A stretch of DNA of 64,000 bases from Paenibacillus sp. DCT19 (GTDB lineage: Bacteria; Bacillota; Bacilli; Paenibacillales; Paenibacillaceae), in assembly GCF_003268635.1 (NCBI RefSeq), contig NZ_CP029639.1, positions 4,289,501-4,353,500 on the forward strand, written 5' to 3'. Below, one piece after another: positions 25,181 to 34,083 of this stretch (its first letter is position 1; each line of letters starts with the position of its first letter). A model generated the notes under the pieces. It made no database searches. It saw only the letters and a list, made by a program, of their open reading frames with translations, and had not been told where the DNA came from. The position numbers were made by a program, and so were the translations under genes.

Positions 25181-27406
25181 TTATTCGGTCTGAAAACTAG
25201 GTATTAGTTCAAAACGTTTCTTCATTTCCTCATAACTTAGCTTCAAACGTTCGCTGTACTCTACCTGCTCCCAAGGCTGCCACTTGTACATAGGCAATGT
25301 CTTCAAGTCCAGTGTGTTCGCTTCGCCTCCTGGCCATGATACCTTACCAGTAGATCGCTCCATCAACCAAGGAACCAGTGTAACGCCCTCTACGGTTTCA
25401 GTTTGGAACTGTCGTCCTTCCTGAAGTGCTCCATAGCTGATGACCTGTAGTGAGCTTGGATCACCGAACCCAAGTAACATCCAAGGGATTCGCATCTCCA
25501 CCTGATTTCCGTTATACTGCCAGGCTGTTAACGAATCTGTATCAGACTGCCCTGCCGCTGTAGTTCCTCGCTTCAGCGCCCCCACCTTTTCGTTCATAAA
25601 TGGGTGAGCCGATCTGGTATCCGGCGGTGTCATCCTCAGGCTTACCGCCAGGTTCCACGGCTGGAATGGATTAGCTGAATCCGCTGAATCCTCAGGCAAC
25701 ATATCATAGCCATCCTTGCCATACAAACGACGATTAAAATCGTAATCCTTGGCGATCTCCACTTGAGATTCAGCATCCTGCCCCAACGTGATTACCGTTT
25801 CGAGTCCATCACTGATCGTTCGATCAGGAAGTCGCTCGCCAGGCTGATTACCTCCTGCAAGTGTATCTGTACCAATGTGCAGCACCGTCTGATCCGGGTC
25901 AAATGGCTGATCTAAGGTCATGCCGATGTACAGGTAAGCTTCGTCATGCGTCAGCTTCATCTCCTGAATGCCCTCCACTTTCCCCTGCCAGACCGTTACC
26001 TCATCATCCTTCAGCTGCTCCCAATCATCCAAGCTGCCATCAATGGTCAACTGCTCCTGTTTCCCAGGATCCATCGCGAGCAAACCAAACATCTTCTCGT
26101 TGGTCAGCACGTTTAACCAATACGCACGTCGGTCTGCTGGAATTTCGAGTGGCATCGTGTTCCAGGTTTTCTTGAACCATTCGTCCTGCCACATGAACAA
26201 GATCGCTCCTGCATACCCTTCATCGTAGATATCTTGAGTCAGGGAAGCGTCGATCTCACCTTGCTCTGCCTCGTTATGCCCTCCCTGATTCCTTCCTCCC
26301 ATGCCCAGATGAGAAATACCAAGCGAGGAAGGTACACCGTACTCTGTAATCATTACAGGCATATCGGAAAACTCGGCTTTGAGCTTGCGTAGGTAGCTTT
26401 TGTACGTGTTGTACTCTCCATTGGCATCCTTGATCGTTTGAAGCGTCTTATCGATGTGGAACAAGTCAGGATAATAAGGATACACATGATACGCTGCAAA
26501 ATATCCTCCTTGCCAGTCCTTAGACTCAATATGACGGGCATCCACACTGACCAGATCCTCTTCATACAATGGTTCACCTGGATGGTCGAGTACATCGGTC
26601 GTCACCCAATTCGTAAACGTCATTGGATGCTCCCAACCGTACTCTTTCTCTAATACAGCGGTGTAGTCCAGCAATTCGGCCAACCAATTCTCAAATGGTG
26701 AAGCATCTGGGGTTCCCGAAAAATGAACTCCCTTGTACTGCGGCACATCAGGATGTGTCTTATTCGTGTTATCCACCATCATAGGATCCCACTCGGTTCC
26801 TACATGCCACGCCATCAGATATTTCCCTGCATTCGCCTTATACTTCCCGCTAGAAGCTCCCGGTTTATCAGGAATGTCTGCATCCCCATAGACAGCAGAT
26901 ACTGCTTTTTCAATTTCCTGTTTAAACGTTTGTTCGATATGGTCGAGATAAGCATCCTGCTTCTCAATCAACTCTTCCTCAGGCGACCATATCCCCTGTA
27001 TAAAATATAAGGGCTGCTGCCTACCGCGATTATAATCGACCAAGGCTGTGTAAAAAATCGGTTCGTGAACCGTATATACCCGGATTACATTAGCGCCCAG
27101 ATCCTGAATCTGCTGGAACCACCTCTGATAGTCCTCTTTAGTCAGCGGGAATTCTCCTGGGTAGTGTCCTGGTGACGTTGCGCCCAGATTGACGCCTTTG
27201 ACGAACATCTCCTTCCACGTACCGTCCGATCCGTACTCCATGAACCGGTCTCCCTCTGTTTTAAACTTCATTTCTGTACCATTCTGCGCTGTATAGGTGA
27301 CCAGTTTGGGCTGCATATAGTACATGCCGGCAAAAATCCCTCCGGTCAATACTACGGCTCCAGCCAGCACCGTTAGCATCCAGCGTTTTCGTCTTCGTCT
27401 ACTCAT
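25181..27406 (-). CDS. Membrane-anchored glycoside hydrolase-like protein with CBM9-like C-terminus
   Basis: A 741-residue extracytoplasmic protein. N-terminus RRRRKRW followed by a hydrophobic anchor (about 9-29). From about 45 to 450 it is a TIM-barrel of clan-A glycosidase type: MFVKGVNLGATSPGHYPGEF, ANVIRVYTVHEPIFY, LMAWHVGTEWDP (putative acid/base Glu region), FAAYHVYPYYPD and VMITEYGVPSS (putative nucleophile Glu), then AGAILFMWQDEWFK. Residues about 460-700 look like a carbohydrate-binding DOMON/CBM9-type beta sandwich (LTIDGSLDDWEQLKDDEV, AYLYIGMTLDQPFD). It probably binds and trims the surface polysaccharide, as hydrolases in other exopolysaccharide operons do. It is the first gene of the six-gene operon. 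The specificity is unknown. Confidence 0.8.
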   Translation of the reverse strand: MSRRRRKRWMLTVLAGAVVLTGGIFAGMYYMQPKLVTYTAQNGTEMKFKTEGDRFMEYGSDGTWKEMFVKGVNLGATSPGHYPGEFPLTKEDYQRWFQQIQDLGANVIRVYTVHEPIFYTALVDYNRGRQQPLYFIQGIWSPEEELIEKQDAYLDHIEQTFKQEIEKAVSAVYGDADIPDKPGASSGKYKANAGKYLMAWHVGTEWDPMMVDNTNKTHPDVPQYKGVHFSGTPDASPFENWLAELLDYTAVLEKEYGWEHPMTFTNWVTTDVLDHPGEPLYEEDLVSVDARHIESKDWQGGYFAAYHVYPYYPDLFHIDKTLQTIKDANGEYNTYKSYLRKLKAEFSDMPVMITEYGVPSSLGISHLGMGGRNQGGHNEAEQGEIDASLTQDIYDEGYAGAILFMWQDEWFKKTWNTMPLEIPADRRAYWLNVLTNEKMFGLLAMDPGKQEQLTIDGSLDDWEQLKDDEVTVWQGKVEGIQEMKLTHDEAYLYIGMTLDQPFDPDQTVLHIGTDTLAGGNQPGERLPDRTISDGLETVITLGQDAESQVEIAKDYDFNRRLYGKDGYDMLPEDSADSANPFQPWNLAVSLRMTPPDTRSAHPFMNEKVGALKRGTTAAGQSDTDSLTAWQYNGNQVEMRIPWMLLGFGDPSSLQVISYGALQEGRQFQTETVEGVTLVPWLMERSTGKVSWPGGEANTLDLKTLPMYKWQPWEQVEYSERLKLSYEEMKKRFELIPSFQTE

Positions 27407-27928
27407 GCTCTCGATTGCTCACCTCTCTAGTATGCATCCCGTCTTATGCCTGTGTTATGGATCAAAACAGGAAGACACGCGGTATATTCCGCATGGGATG
27501 ACCGCAATGGATAGAGCTGTCAGCGGTGTAGTTCTCACTATAGCGCTAAGCGTCTGCATTTGTAACTAGGCTGATGGGAGCAAACATAAACTGCAACATT
27601 CTGCCCATTATTCGTAAAATGCACCATCAACTAGTACACCGTCCCTCGGAACTTCATCCTCTGCTCACCGTTGTATCTTCCCCCTGTAAACGGAGGATTT
27701 ACGTTCCATTCCTCTACGGACGTATATGCCTGTTATTGTTATATGCAACGCGGATTACAGCCTCTGAGTGTGCTTGGACACTTATCCCATTAAACGCAGG
27801 TTGTTTTTTAAAGTTGCGGCCTTTTTTACAGTATTAACCATAAAGATTACAAAATTGATACTATAGTCCGATAACGCATCAGTGAAAATCCGCGTCCTAT
27901 CAAGCTTTTCTGAAAAATGCAGAAAATC

Positions 27929-27961
27929 AAAAAAGGACATCAGTCCTGCACTGTAGGACTG
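27929..27961 (-). terminator. Terminator-like hairpin in the long leader of the polysaccharide operon
   Basis: On the minus strand CAGTCCT/AGGACTG arms (27955-27961 and 27941-27947, 7-nt loop) are followed by ATGTCC and a T-run (27929-27935). No minus-strand gene lies immediately upstream, so it may end a small RNA or act as an attenuator 520 nt before the operon's first gene. Nothing else is recognisable in 27407-28140. Confidence 0.45.
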
Positions 27962-28163
27962 TGCCCATTTATATCCCTTTTACAAATCATCGAATGAACA
28001 GGGGGTCATCGCCCAGAGGTCACAGATCTCTAACATTAAATGTAAAAATCCACATCTTATTTCCTACAATCTGCTCTTCACCAAGCTATTTCGTATTTGT
28101 GTCCAATTTGCAAAATAATTCCGCTTGCCGCATTTTAAATTGTCAGATATGCTTATAAAACAA

Positions 28164-28199
28164 GAACACATGTTCCATACTGTAAATAAACTGTAAAAT
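28164..28199 (+). promoter_or_regulatory. LexA (SOS) operator overlapping the uvrX promoter
   Basis: The palindrome GAACACATGTTC (28164-28175) matches the Gram-positive LexA core GAAC-N4-GTTC. It overlaps a likely -35 (TGTTCC, 28171-28176), 17 nt before a -10 of TAAAAT (28194-28199). The ribosome site AAGGAGAG is 6 nt before the uvrX ATG at 28266. UvrX-type polymerases are LexA-controlled in B. subtilis. Confidence 0.8.
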
Positions 28200-28265
28200 A
28201 ATCAATCAGAATGAACCTATTTTGATTCAAACCCTATGGATTGAGAAGTCAAAGGAGAGACTGTT

Positions 28266-29508
28266 ATGCCCCGCAAAGCCACACGCGTCATTATGCTAGC
28301 CGATTGCCAGTCGTTCTATGCCAGCGTAGAGAAATCTGCACACCCTGAATACAAGGATCGTCCACTCGTTGTAGCCGGAGATCCGCACGCCGTTCGGGTA
28401 TTATTCTGGCAGCCTGCCCTTTGGCCAAATCCTATGGCATTACGACTGCTGAGCGACTAGGCGAAGCCTTAGCGAAATGTCCGGACGTTGTTGTCATTCG
28501 CCCAAGAATGGCGGAGTACATTCGGGTCTCCCTGCACATTACGAGCATTCTACAGACGTATACCGATCTTGTTGAACCCTATAGCATCGATGAGCAGTTT
28601 CTGGATGTCACCGGAAGTCTTGATCTGTTCGGCAGTCCGGAAATGATCGCTAAGAGCATTCAATCCAGAGTCATGGACGAGACTGGCATATACATCCGTA
28701 TTGGTATTAGCGACACGAAGGTCGTCAGCAAAATGGCTTGTGATCTATATGCCAAAAAAGTCCCTGGAGGCATCTACACGATCCCCGTAAGGACGTACAG
28801 ACAACATTATGGCGGAAACCAGTCAGAGATATGTTTATGGTTGGTTCTCGGATGGCGAATCATCTCTATAAGATGGGCATTCACACGATTGGTGAGTTGG
28901 CTCAGACTCCGCTCTCCCGACTTCGAGATCGTTGGGGCGTAAACGGTGAGGTGTTGTGGCGAATTGCTCGTGGCATAGACGATTCTCCGGTGAAGCCGGG
29001 AACATATGCCCACCAGCAAAAGGGGATCGGGCATCAGATGACTTTGCCTCGGGACTATGAGTCCTGGGAGGACATCAAGGTTGTGTTGCTTGAACTAGCC
29101 GAGCTGGTTAGCCGGCGTGCACGGGACAAATCACTGATGGGCAATGTCGTATCTGTCGGATGTCGTGGACAGGATTATGATCGTCCTACTGGCTTTTCGC
29201 GCCAAATGAAAGTGAATGAACCTACGAACATTACGGATGAGGTATACGATGCTGCAGCCGCCCTCTTCTTACGCCATTGGGACGGATTACCCATCCGTCG
29301 AATCAGCGTATCCTTAACCGGACTGGTCGCTGATTCCGACATACAGCTATCCTGGTTCGACGATCGTGAACGAAAAAGAGAACTGGAACGCGCCACAGAT
29401 GATATCAAACGCAAATTCGGAGATACCGCGATTATGCGGGCCTCTTCCCTATGCTCATCTGCCCAAGCACAGGATCGTTCTCATAAAATTGGAGGTCATT
29501 ACAAATGA
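28266..29508 (+). pseudogene. uvrX: UvrX-type Y-family DNA polymerase, two frameshifts
   Basis: An error-prone polymerase of the YqjW/UvrX group, used in SOS mutagenesis. Three reading frames must be joined. Frame one (MPRKATRVIMLADCQSFYAS to VVAGDP) shifts at about 28388, where one missing base before CACGCC breaks GDP-A-RRSG. Frame two (SGIILAACPLAKSYGIT, PYSIDEQFLDVTGSLDLFGS with the catalytic SIDE) shifts at the C4 run 28783-28786. Frame three (RDMFMVGSRMANHLYKMGIH, little-finger domain) runs to 29508. With one base restored at each point the protein is full length, about 414 residues. Both lesions can be explained as single-base deletions, so sequencing error is as likely as decay. It overlaps the yolD-like gene by 4 nt. 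Confidence 0.88.
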
Positions 29509-29846
29509 GTAAAAAATTGCAGCAAAACGGACTCTTTGAATCTTCTCGCATGATGCTTCCTGAACACCGGGAAGCTTATATTCTTCATCAAGAGCAATTG
29601 GCTCCACGCACTCGTCCTTCTCTGGATAGTCAAGCGGCAGAGGAAATGTCTCGTTTACTCAGCGATTCGATGGTGTTAGGAGATATCATTACCATTACGC
29701 TGTTCCACGAATATGACGATATTCGTATCACCGGGCAGGTGCTGCGAATGAACCGTCCCGCCCGCACCCTTAAGCTACTTACGGATAACGGGACTCGGGA
29801 CATTCAGATGAATCTGATCACAGATGTCACTCTAGCCAGTGACTAA
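29505..29846 (+). CDS. YolD-like protein, partner of UvrX
   Basis: A 113-residue cytoplasmic protein of the YolD-like family, opening with the family element NGLFESSRMMLPEHREAY and containing a beta-rich C-terminal half (ITITLFHEYDDIRITGQVL). In Bacillus such genes always travel with UvrX-type polymerase genes (yqjW-yqjX, uvrX-yolD); the molecular role is not well known. GGAGG lies 7-8 nt upstream of the ATG inside the polymerase gene, and the ATGA overlap indicates coupling to uvrX and shared LexA control. Confidence 0.85.
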   Translation: MSKKLQQNGLFESSRMMLPEHREAYILHQEQLAPRTRPSLDSQAAEEMSRLLSDSMVLGDIITITLFHEYDDIRITGQVLRMNRPARTLKLLTDNGTRDIQMNLITDVTLASD

Positions 29847-30090
29847 TACATCTCCCACATACACATGTCTATATCCTCAATAGGAACTATTCACTCGCAA
29901 AGTCAGGTTTGCGAATCTGCGGGGATAGTTGCAGCTAAATTAAATGGGACAGGACTGCTTTCCTACATGGAATGGACTCAATTCATGTGTTAAGAATAAC
30001 GATACCGACGGCAGCACCTCTCATACTAAAGAAGCAAAAGGAGCTAGAAGTGATTCAAAAGATCATTTTAAGGGTATGTCTCGCATTTTT

Positions 30091-30125
30091 AGTGCGTGTT
30101 CAAAAAGATCGGTTTTGAACAACCT
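30091..30125. repeat. Minimal deletion derivative of the family-2 element, copy 4
   Basis: Contains only the two termini of the element, AGTGCGTGTTCAAAAAG and GGTTTTGAACAACCT, joined through ATC with the whole interior missing. The arms GTTCAAAA/TTTTGAAC form a hairpin immediately after the glutaminase stop codon. Confidence 0.7.
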
Positions 30126-30127
30126 CT

Positions 30128-31069
30128 TTAGAAGAAGCTCCAGTCGAATTCCTTAGAGAGACGCTCAAGCAAATGCACCCCGGCTATACTGTTTCCTTTA
30201 CGATTCAAAGCCGGCCCCACCAGTCCTATACCGAATTGACCTGGCACAAGCGTCAAAATCCCTCCAGATACACCGCTCTTCGCAGGCAGTCCAACCTGGA
30301 TAGCAAATTCACCGGATGCATTGTACATTCCGCAGGTGGTCATAAATGTTTTGGCAATCTGTACATAACGACGTGGAATTAACTCTTCTCCGGTGATTGG
30401 GTCTGTCCCATTGTAAGCAAGCACCAATGACATACGTGCGAGATCCGCACAGGTTACCTCAATCGAGCAATGACGGAAATACACCGCAAGTACATCTTCG
30501 ACATCATCCTTGAGCACCCCGTTGTGCTTGAGGAAATATCCAAGTGATCGGTTTAGATGACCGCTCTCGGACTCAGACTGAAATACGGCCTCATTATAGT
30601 TTAGTCGTTCATTGTTTGCCAGCTTACGGAAAAACTCTAGGATACGTCGAGATTTTTCTTCCTTACAATCGCCTGCAATTAGGGAGGATACGGTGATTGC
30701 ACCAGCGTTAATCAGTGGATTAAATGGAATACCTGGTTCAACCAATTCGAGCTTGATCATGGAGTCATAATCGTCGCCGGTCGGTTCTTTTCCTACATTA
30801 AAGAATACAGCTTCTTCTCCATGATCCATCAAAGCGAGAATTAAGGTGAACACTTTAGAAATACTCTGCATCGTAAAAGGTACACCACAATCGCCAGCTG
30901 ATACATGGTTACCCTCCGCGTCCATGATATGTATGCCAAGCGCATCCTGCGAAGCTTTGACCAGCTCCGGAATATAGGAAGCCACCTTACCTTGCCCTGT
31001 ATGCAAACGGCTCGTTTCCAACCATTCGGGCAGTAGTGAGTTTAGTCGCTCCATCGTAGAATTGCTCAT
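30128..31069 (-). CDS. glsA: Glutaminase A
   Basis: Serine-dependent beta-lactamase-fold glutaminase converting glutamine to glutamate and ammonia in the cytoplasm. About 313 residues from ATG 31069, favoured by GAGGAG 6 nt before it; an in-frame ATG at 31084 lacks a site. The catalytic S-x-x-K is in FTMQSISKVFTLIL, and GAITVSSLIAGD, YNEAVFQSE and SGEFAIQVGLPAKSGVSGGI are family landmarks with the conserved Tyr/Lys/Ser residues. It is the usual length for bacterial GlsA. It stands alone, with hairpins on both sides. Confidence 0.95.
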   Translation of the reverse strand: MSNSTMERLNSLLPEWLETSRLHTGQGKVASYIPELVKASQDALGIHIMDAEGNHVSAGDCGVPFTMQSISKVFTLILALMDHGEEAVFFNVGKEPTGDDYDSMIKLELVEPGIPFNPLINAGAITVSSLIAGDCKEEKSRRILEFFRKLANNERLNYNEAVFQSESESGHLNRSLGYFLKHNGVLKDDVEDVLAVYFRHCSIEVTCADLARMSLVLAYNGTDPITGEELIPRRYVQIAKTFMTTCGMYNASGEFAIQVGLPAKSGVSGGILTLVPGQFGIGLVGPALNRKGNSIAGVHLLERLSKEFDWSFF

Positions 31070-31112
31070 CTCCATCTCCTCCATCTCTCTGCTTATTATC
31101 TTACGGTATTAG

Positions 31113-31141
31113 AAAGGATTACCCGGAGTGGGTAATCCTTT
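31113..31141. terminator. Hairpin between the GNAT and glutaminase genes
   Basis: A perfect 12-bp stem AAAGGATTACCC (31113-31124) with GGGTAATCCTTT (31130-31141), 5-nt loop. It probably ends the GNAT gene transcript reading left. The T-tract is short. Confidence 0.65.
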
Positions 31142-31158
31142 ACCATATTATCGTCGTC

Positions 31159-31641
31159 TTAGCGTTTCGCTCGTAAGTTCAGTTCGAGTATCTCTCCGGG
31201 TAACCCGTCATAATCGCCTACCCAAGTGGAAACAAAGTTCTGTCTAAGCAGTATTTGACGTGAAGCTGCATTCGTGGGATCAATTACGGCGTAGAGCTTA
31301 CTAATGCCTGCAGCCTGTGCCTTTATAATTAACCGAGCGGCAATGGAAGTCCCATGACCTTGTCCCCAATGTTCAGGCAGTATCATATATCCGATCTCCG
31401 CTCGATCTGGATTAGCCTCATCTGGAATTAGTTTGGCGTAAGCTATGCCGTTTCCCTCCTTGCCAGAGACCCGATAGAATCCGGTATCATTGTTGAGGTT
31501 GTAGTCCAGCATGCTTCCGAATTCTTCTCTTGCTTCCTGTTCAGGAAATGCACGTTCGGTAATCTGTTTCATCACTTCACTATTGGAGACAAGCGCATAA
31601 TAATCTGCAAAATCAGGCTCTGTGTATTTCATAAAATTCAT
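31159..31641 (-). CDS. GNAT-family N-acetyltransferase (RimJ/RimL-like)
   Basis: A 160-residue acetyl-CoA-dependent acetyltransferase. The acetyl-CoA loop is GYMILPEHWGQGHGTSIAAR (Q-x-x-G-x-G type) at about 89-108, followed by the standard ASRQILLRQNFV motif B helix/strand near 136-147. No substrate clue. RimJ/L-like members acetylate ribosomal proteins or small molecules. The gene is monocistronic between hairpins. Confidence 0.85.
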   Translation of the reverse strand: MNFMKYTEPDFADYYALVSNSEVMKQITERAFPEQEAREEFGSMLDYNLNNDTGFYRVSGKEGNGIAYAKLIPDEANPDRAEIGYMILPEHWGQGHGTSIAARLIIKAQAAGISKLYAVIDPTNAASRQILLRQNFVSTWVGDYDGLPGEILELNLRAKR

Positions 31642-31755
31642 TATATTCGTACCTCCTCTGAATTAACATCAGGGCTTGCCCTTTTGATTTCCCCTAGAGT
31701 ATACCAGAAGCAAAGTATGCAATGCACATCCCCCATACCTTCAGGTTCGAACCGC

Positions 31756-31783
31756 AAAAAAAAAGCGACCTTTTAGAGGTCGC
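31756..31783 (-). terminator. Terminator of the YhjX-like transporter gene
   Basis: GCGACCT (31765-31771) pairs with AGGTCGC (31777-31783), loop TTTAG; on the minus strand the stem is followed by nine T. It is 40 nt after the transporter stop codon. Confidence 0.9.
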
Positions 31784-31824
31784 TCAGGCTCATTACATAT
31801 TCCAATATATATGTCCGTTCTAGA

Positions 31825-33120
31825 TTAGCTTGCCCGGGATGAAGGATGAAGACTCAGCTTTCCTTCACGCTGACGTGTACGACGTTGTTGCCCCGGAGGT
31901 GTAATGATACATGCAAGCAACAAGGAGATCGTACAGAGAACGGCAATCACGATGAAGGTAAGATGGAACCCGCCCAGCAATGCGCTGATAAATGATCCGG
32001 CAAGTGCACCAAAACCAAACCCTTGATAAATGACACCATAGTTTTTGCTCTGATTTTTCAATCCAAAATAGTCGGCCACAATGGCTGGAAATACTGTGAT
32101 ATTCCCGCCAAAACAAAAAGCAATGGCTGCCACACAGGCGAAGAACACTCCAAAACTTAGCGGCACCAAACTCAGTGTCATCACGGCTACTGCCGTCACC
32201 AGCAACGCTCCAGCGATGACCTTCATCCGTCCTACTTTATCCGACAATGCACCTAGGATGATGCGGCCAGCCGTATTAAATATGGCAACCATAGCAACCG
32301 CGTTAGCAGCCGTGGCTACATTTAGACCCGCGAGCTGAACACCGATGTCTTTCACAATTCCGATAAGGTACAAACCACTCATACATGCCGTGAAGAAAAT
32401 AACAAATAACATGTAGGCTTCTTTTGTACGCAGCATCTCTTTGACCGTATAATCCTGGCGTACATTCGATGGTTGGTCTCCCTCTTTTTTGCCGGCTGCA
32501 GCTTGATTACGAACAACTGCTTCACGGATCAAGAACGAGCCTGCCACAATCAGAACGAGTACGATGATTCCCCAGTACATAAATGCCTGAGCAGGACCTA
32601 CCGAACTAATAAGTGCGGAATTCACATATTTGAACAGAAGACTGCCTGTACCAAAAGCTCCGACCGAAATACCTGAGATCAGACCTTTGCGCTCGGGAAA
32701 CCACTTAATCAGATTAGACAATGAAGTGATATAAGCAGTACCGTCTGCAAATCCAACCACAAATCCAGCCAGAAGATAGAGCAGTGTTAACGAAGTAACT
32801 TGAGAACTAAGAACAAGTCCAAGCCCAAGCAGAATTCCTGCAATACGGATCAGGCGCTGAAGACCCCATCGTTCCTGCAAACGTCCTGCAAACAATGTAG
32901 CAAATGCTAATGCAAAACTCGTTATTGAAAAAGTAATCGCAACAGAGCTAACATCCCATCCGAATCGATCGGAGAGCGGTTGGTTGAACAAGCTCCATGT
33001 GTAAATTGTACCTAGACCCATCTGTACAATAATAGTGCCAAGTACAATAAGCCAGCGATTAATGGATGTAGATTCAGTAGATGATGCCATATTAGGTGCT
33101 GATGAAATGTTTGCTTTCAT
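31825..33120 (-). CDS. OFA-family MFS transporter, YhjX-like
   Basis: A twelve-span major facilitator of 431 residues, oxalate/formate antiporter family. It closely recalls E. coli YhjX from end to end: LGTIIVQMGLGTIYTWSLFN in helix 1, GRLQERWGLQ in loop 2-3, LIKWFPERKGLISGISVGAF, FFTACMSGLYLIGIVKDIG, AGRIILGALSDKVGR and SKNYGVIYQGFGFGALAGS. YhjX is linked to pyruvate response in E. coli (family knowledge). Just upstream lies a LytTR-type direct repeat and the genes of a LytS/LytTR system in the same direction, pointing to induction by that system. It has its own strong terminator. Substrate suggestion (pyruvate, formate or related acid) is inference. Confidence 0.9.
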   Translation of the reverse strand: MKANISSAPNMASSTESTSINRWLIVLGTIIVQMGLGTIYTWSLFNQPLSDRFGWDVSSVAITFSITSFALAFATLFAGRLQERWGLQRLIRIAGILLGLGLVLSSQVTSLTLLYLLAGFVVGFADGTAYITSLSNLIKWFPERKGLISGISVGAFGTGSLLFKYVNSALISSVGPAQAFMYWGIIVLVLIVAGSFLIREAVVRNQAAAGKKEGDQPSNVRQDYTVKEMLRTKEAYMLFVIFFTACMSGLYLIGIVKDIGVQLAGLNVATAANAVAMVAIFNTAGRIILGALSDKVGRMKVIAGALLVTAVAVMTLSLVPLSFGVFFACVAAIAFCFGGNITVFPAIVADYFGLKNQSKNYGVIYQGFGFGALAGSFISALLGGFHLTFIVIAVLCTISLLLACIITPPGQQRRTRQREGKLSLHPSSRAS

Positions 33121-33208
33121 CGTGATCTCCCCTTTGCCGATGTCAGATGCATGAATGCGTTCACAAGCTAATCATACATGAAAGGGGATTCATTACACCG
33201 ATTTTGGC

Positions 33209-33239
33209 ATGAGTTGCATCAGAGCGGGAATGAAATGCC
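33209..33239 (-). promoter_or_regulatory. LytTR-type direct repeat upstream of the YhjX-like gene
   Basis: On the minus strand GGCATTTCAT (33239-33230), an 11-nt spacer, then TGCAACTCAT (33218-33209; 7 of 10 identical). From memory, E. coli YpdB binds two GGCATTTCAT repeats with an 11-bp spacer before yhjX. A likely -10, TATGAT, lies further downstream with a poor -35, as expected for an activated promoter. Confidence 0.65.
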
Positions 33240-33240
33240 T

Positions 33241-34068
33241 CTAAATGCGCATGAGCTGCCTGAACTCTTTTACCTTTCCACGACTTACAGGCACTTCTGC
33301 CTCCAGATCACGCAGGCGTAGCAGATACGTATTGTTAAACCAAGGCACAATTTCACGAATTTGGGCTAGATTCACCAAGTATGAACGGTGGCAGCGGAAG
33401 AAGGTTTCTTGTGGTAAACGTCCATGGAAATCCGTAATACTAACGGGCATCGTAAATTCACCATTTTTCGTGTACACCTTGGTTACCTTTTCCTGTGCTT
33501 CCGCATAATAAATATCCGTAGTATCCGTCACAATGATGTTGTCGTTCCGTAACAGGTTAATCCGCCTCACATCATGGCTGTTCGCTTCCTTCACCTGTTG
33601 CGTTCCAGATGCCGAGCTTGATACAGACGAATCGTCATGAACAAGAGCCGTATGCAGAATGGATCTATCGTTCATGCCACGTTCATGCTCACCCTGCTCC
33701 TGATCCCGGCGGAATGTCGATTCCAGCTTGTGCAGCATGGCTGCAATGCGTTTCTCGTCATACGGCTTCAATATATAGTCCAACGCTTCCAACTCAAATG
33801 CCTCTGCTGCATGTTCTTTGTACGCTGTCGTAAATACGATGTAAGGCTTACGGGCAAATTTTCCAATATGATGCGCCAGCGTCATACCGTCTAACGAAGG
33901 AATATTAATATCCAGAAAAATAACGTCAACTTCCTGCTCTTGCAGAAACTTCAGCACATCCAGTCCATCTTCAAGGCAAGCAACGACTTCAATCTGGCTG
34001 TGCTCCTGAATTAAATAATTCAATTCCTCACTCGCGAGGATCTCATCTTCAACAATAAGGGCTCTCAT
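33241..34068 (-). CDS. LytTR-family response regulator
   Basis: A 275-residue two-component regulator. Receiver domain at about 1-120: MRALIVEDE acidic residues, phospho-acceptor Asp in VIFLDINIPSLDG, Thr in VFTTAYKEHA and Lys in YILKPYD, all intact. A Ser-rich linker follows (about 125-170). The LytTR DNA-binding domain is at about 172-270: NIIVTDTTDIYYAEAQ, then FFRCHRSYLVNLAQIREIVP. It should be phosphorylated by the sensor kinase encoded directly upstream (15 nt gap) and bind paired direct repeats; such a repeat lies just after this gene, before the YhjX-like transporter gene. Confidence 0.92.
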   Translation of the reverse strand: MRALIVEDEILASEELNYLIQEHSQIEVVACLEDGLDVLKFLQEQEVDVIFLDINIPSLDGMTLAHHIGKFARKPYIVFTTAYKEHAAEAFELEALDYILKPYDEKRIAAMLHKLESTFRRDQEQGEHERGMNDRSILHTALVHDDSSVSSSASGTQQVKEANSHDVRRINLLRNDNIIVTDTTDIYYAEAQEKVTKVYTKNGEFTMPVSITDFHGRLPQETFFRCHRSYLVNLAQIREIVPWFNNTYLLRLRDLEAEVPVSRGKVKEFRQLMRI

Positions 34069-34083
34069 CGACCAATCACCTTG

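Noticed and set aside
30091..30125. Hairpin after glutaminase considered as an ordinary terminator
   Set aside because: Its arms are exactly the two ends of the family-2 element, so it is better explained as a deletion relic, though it may also stop transcription.
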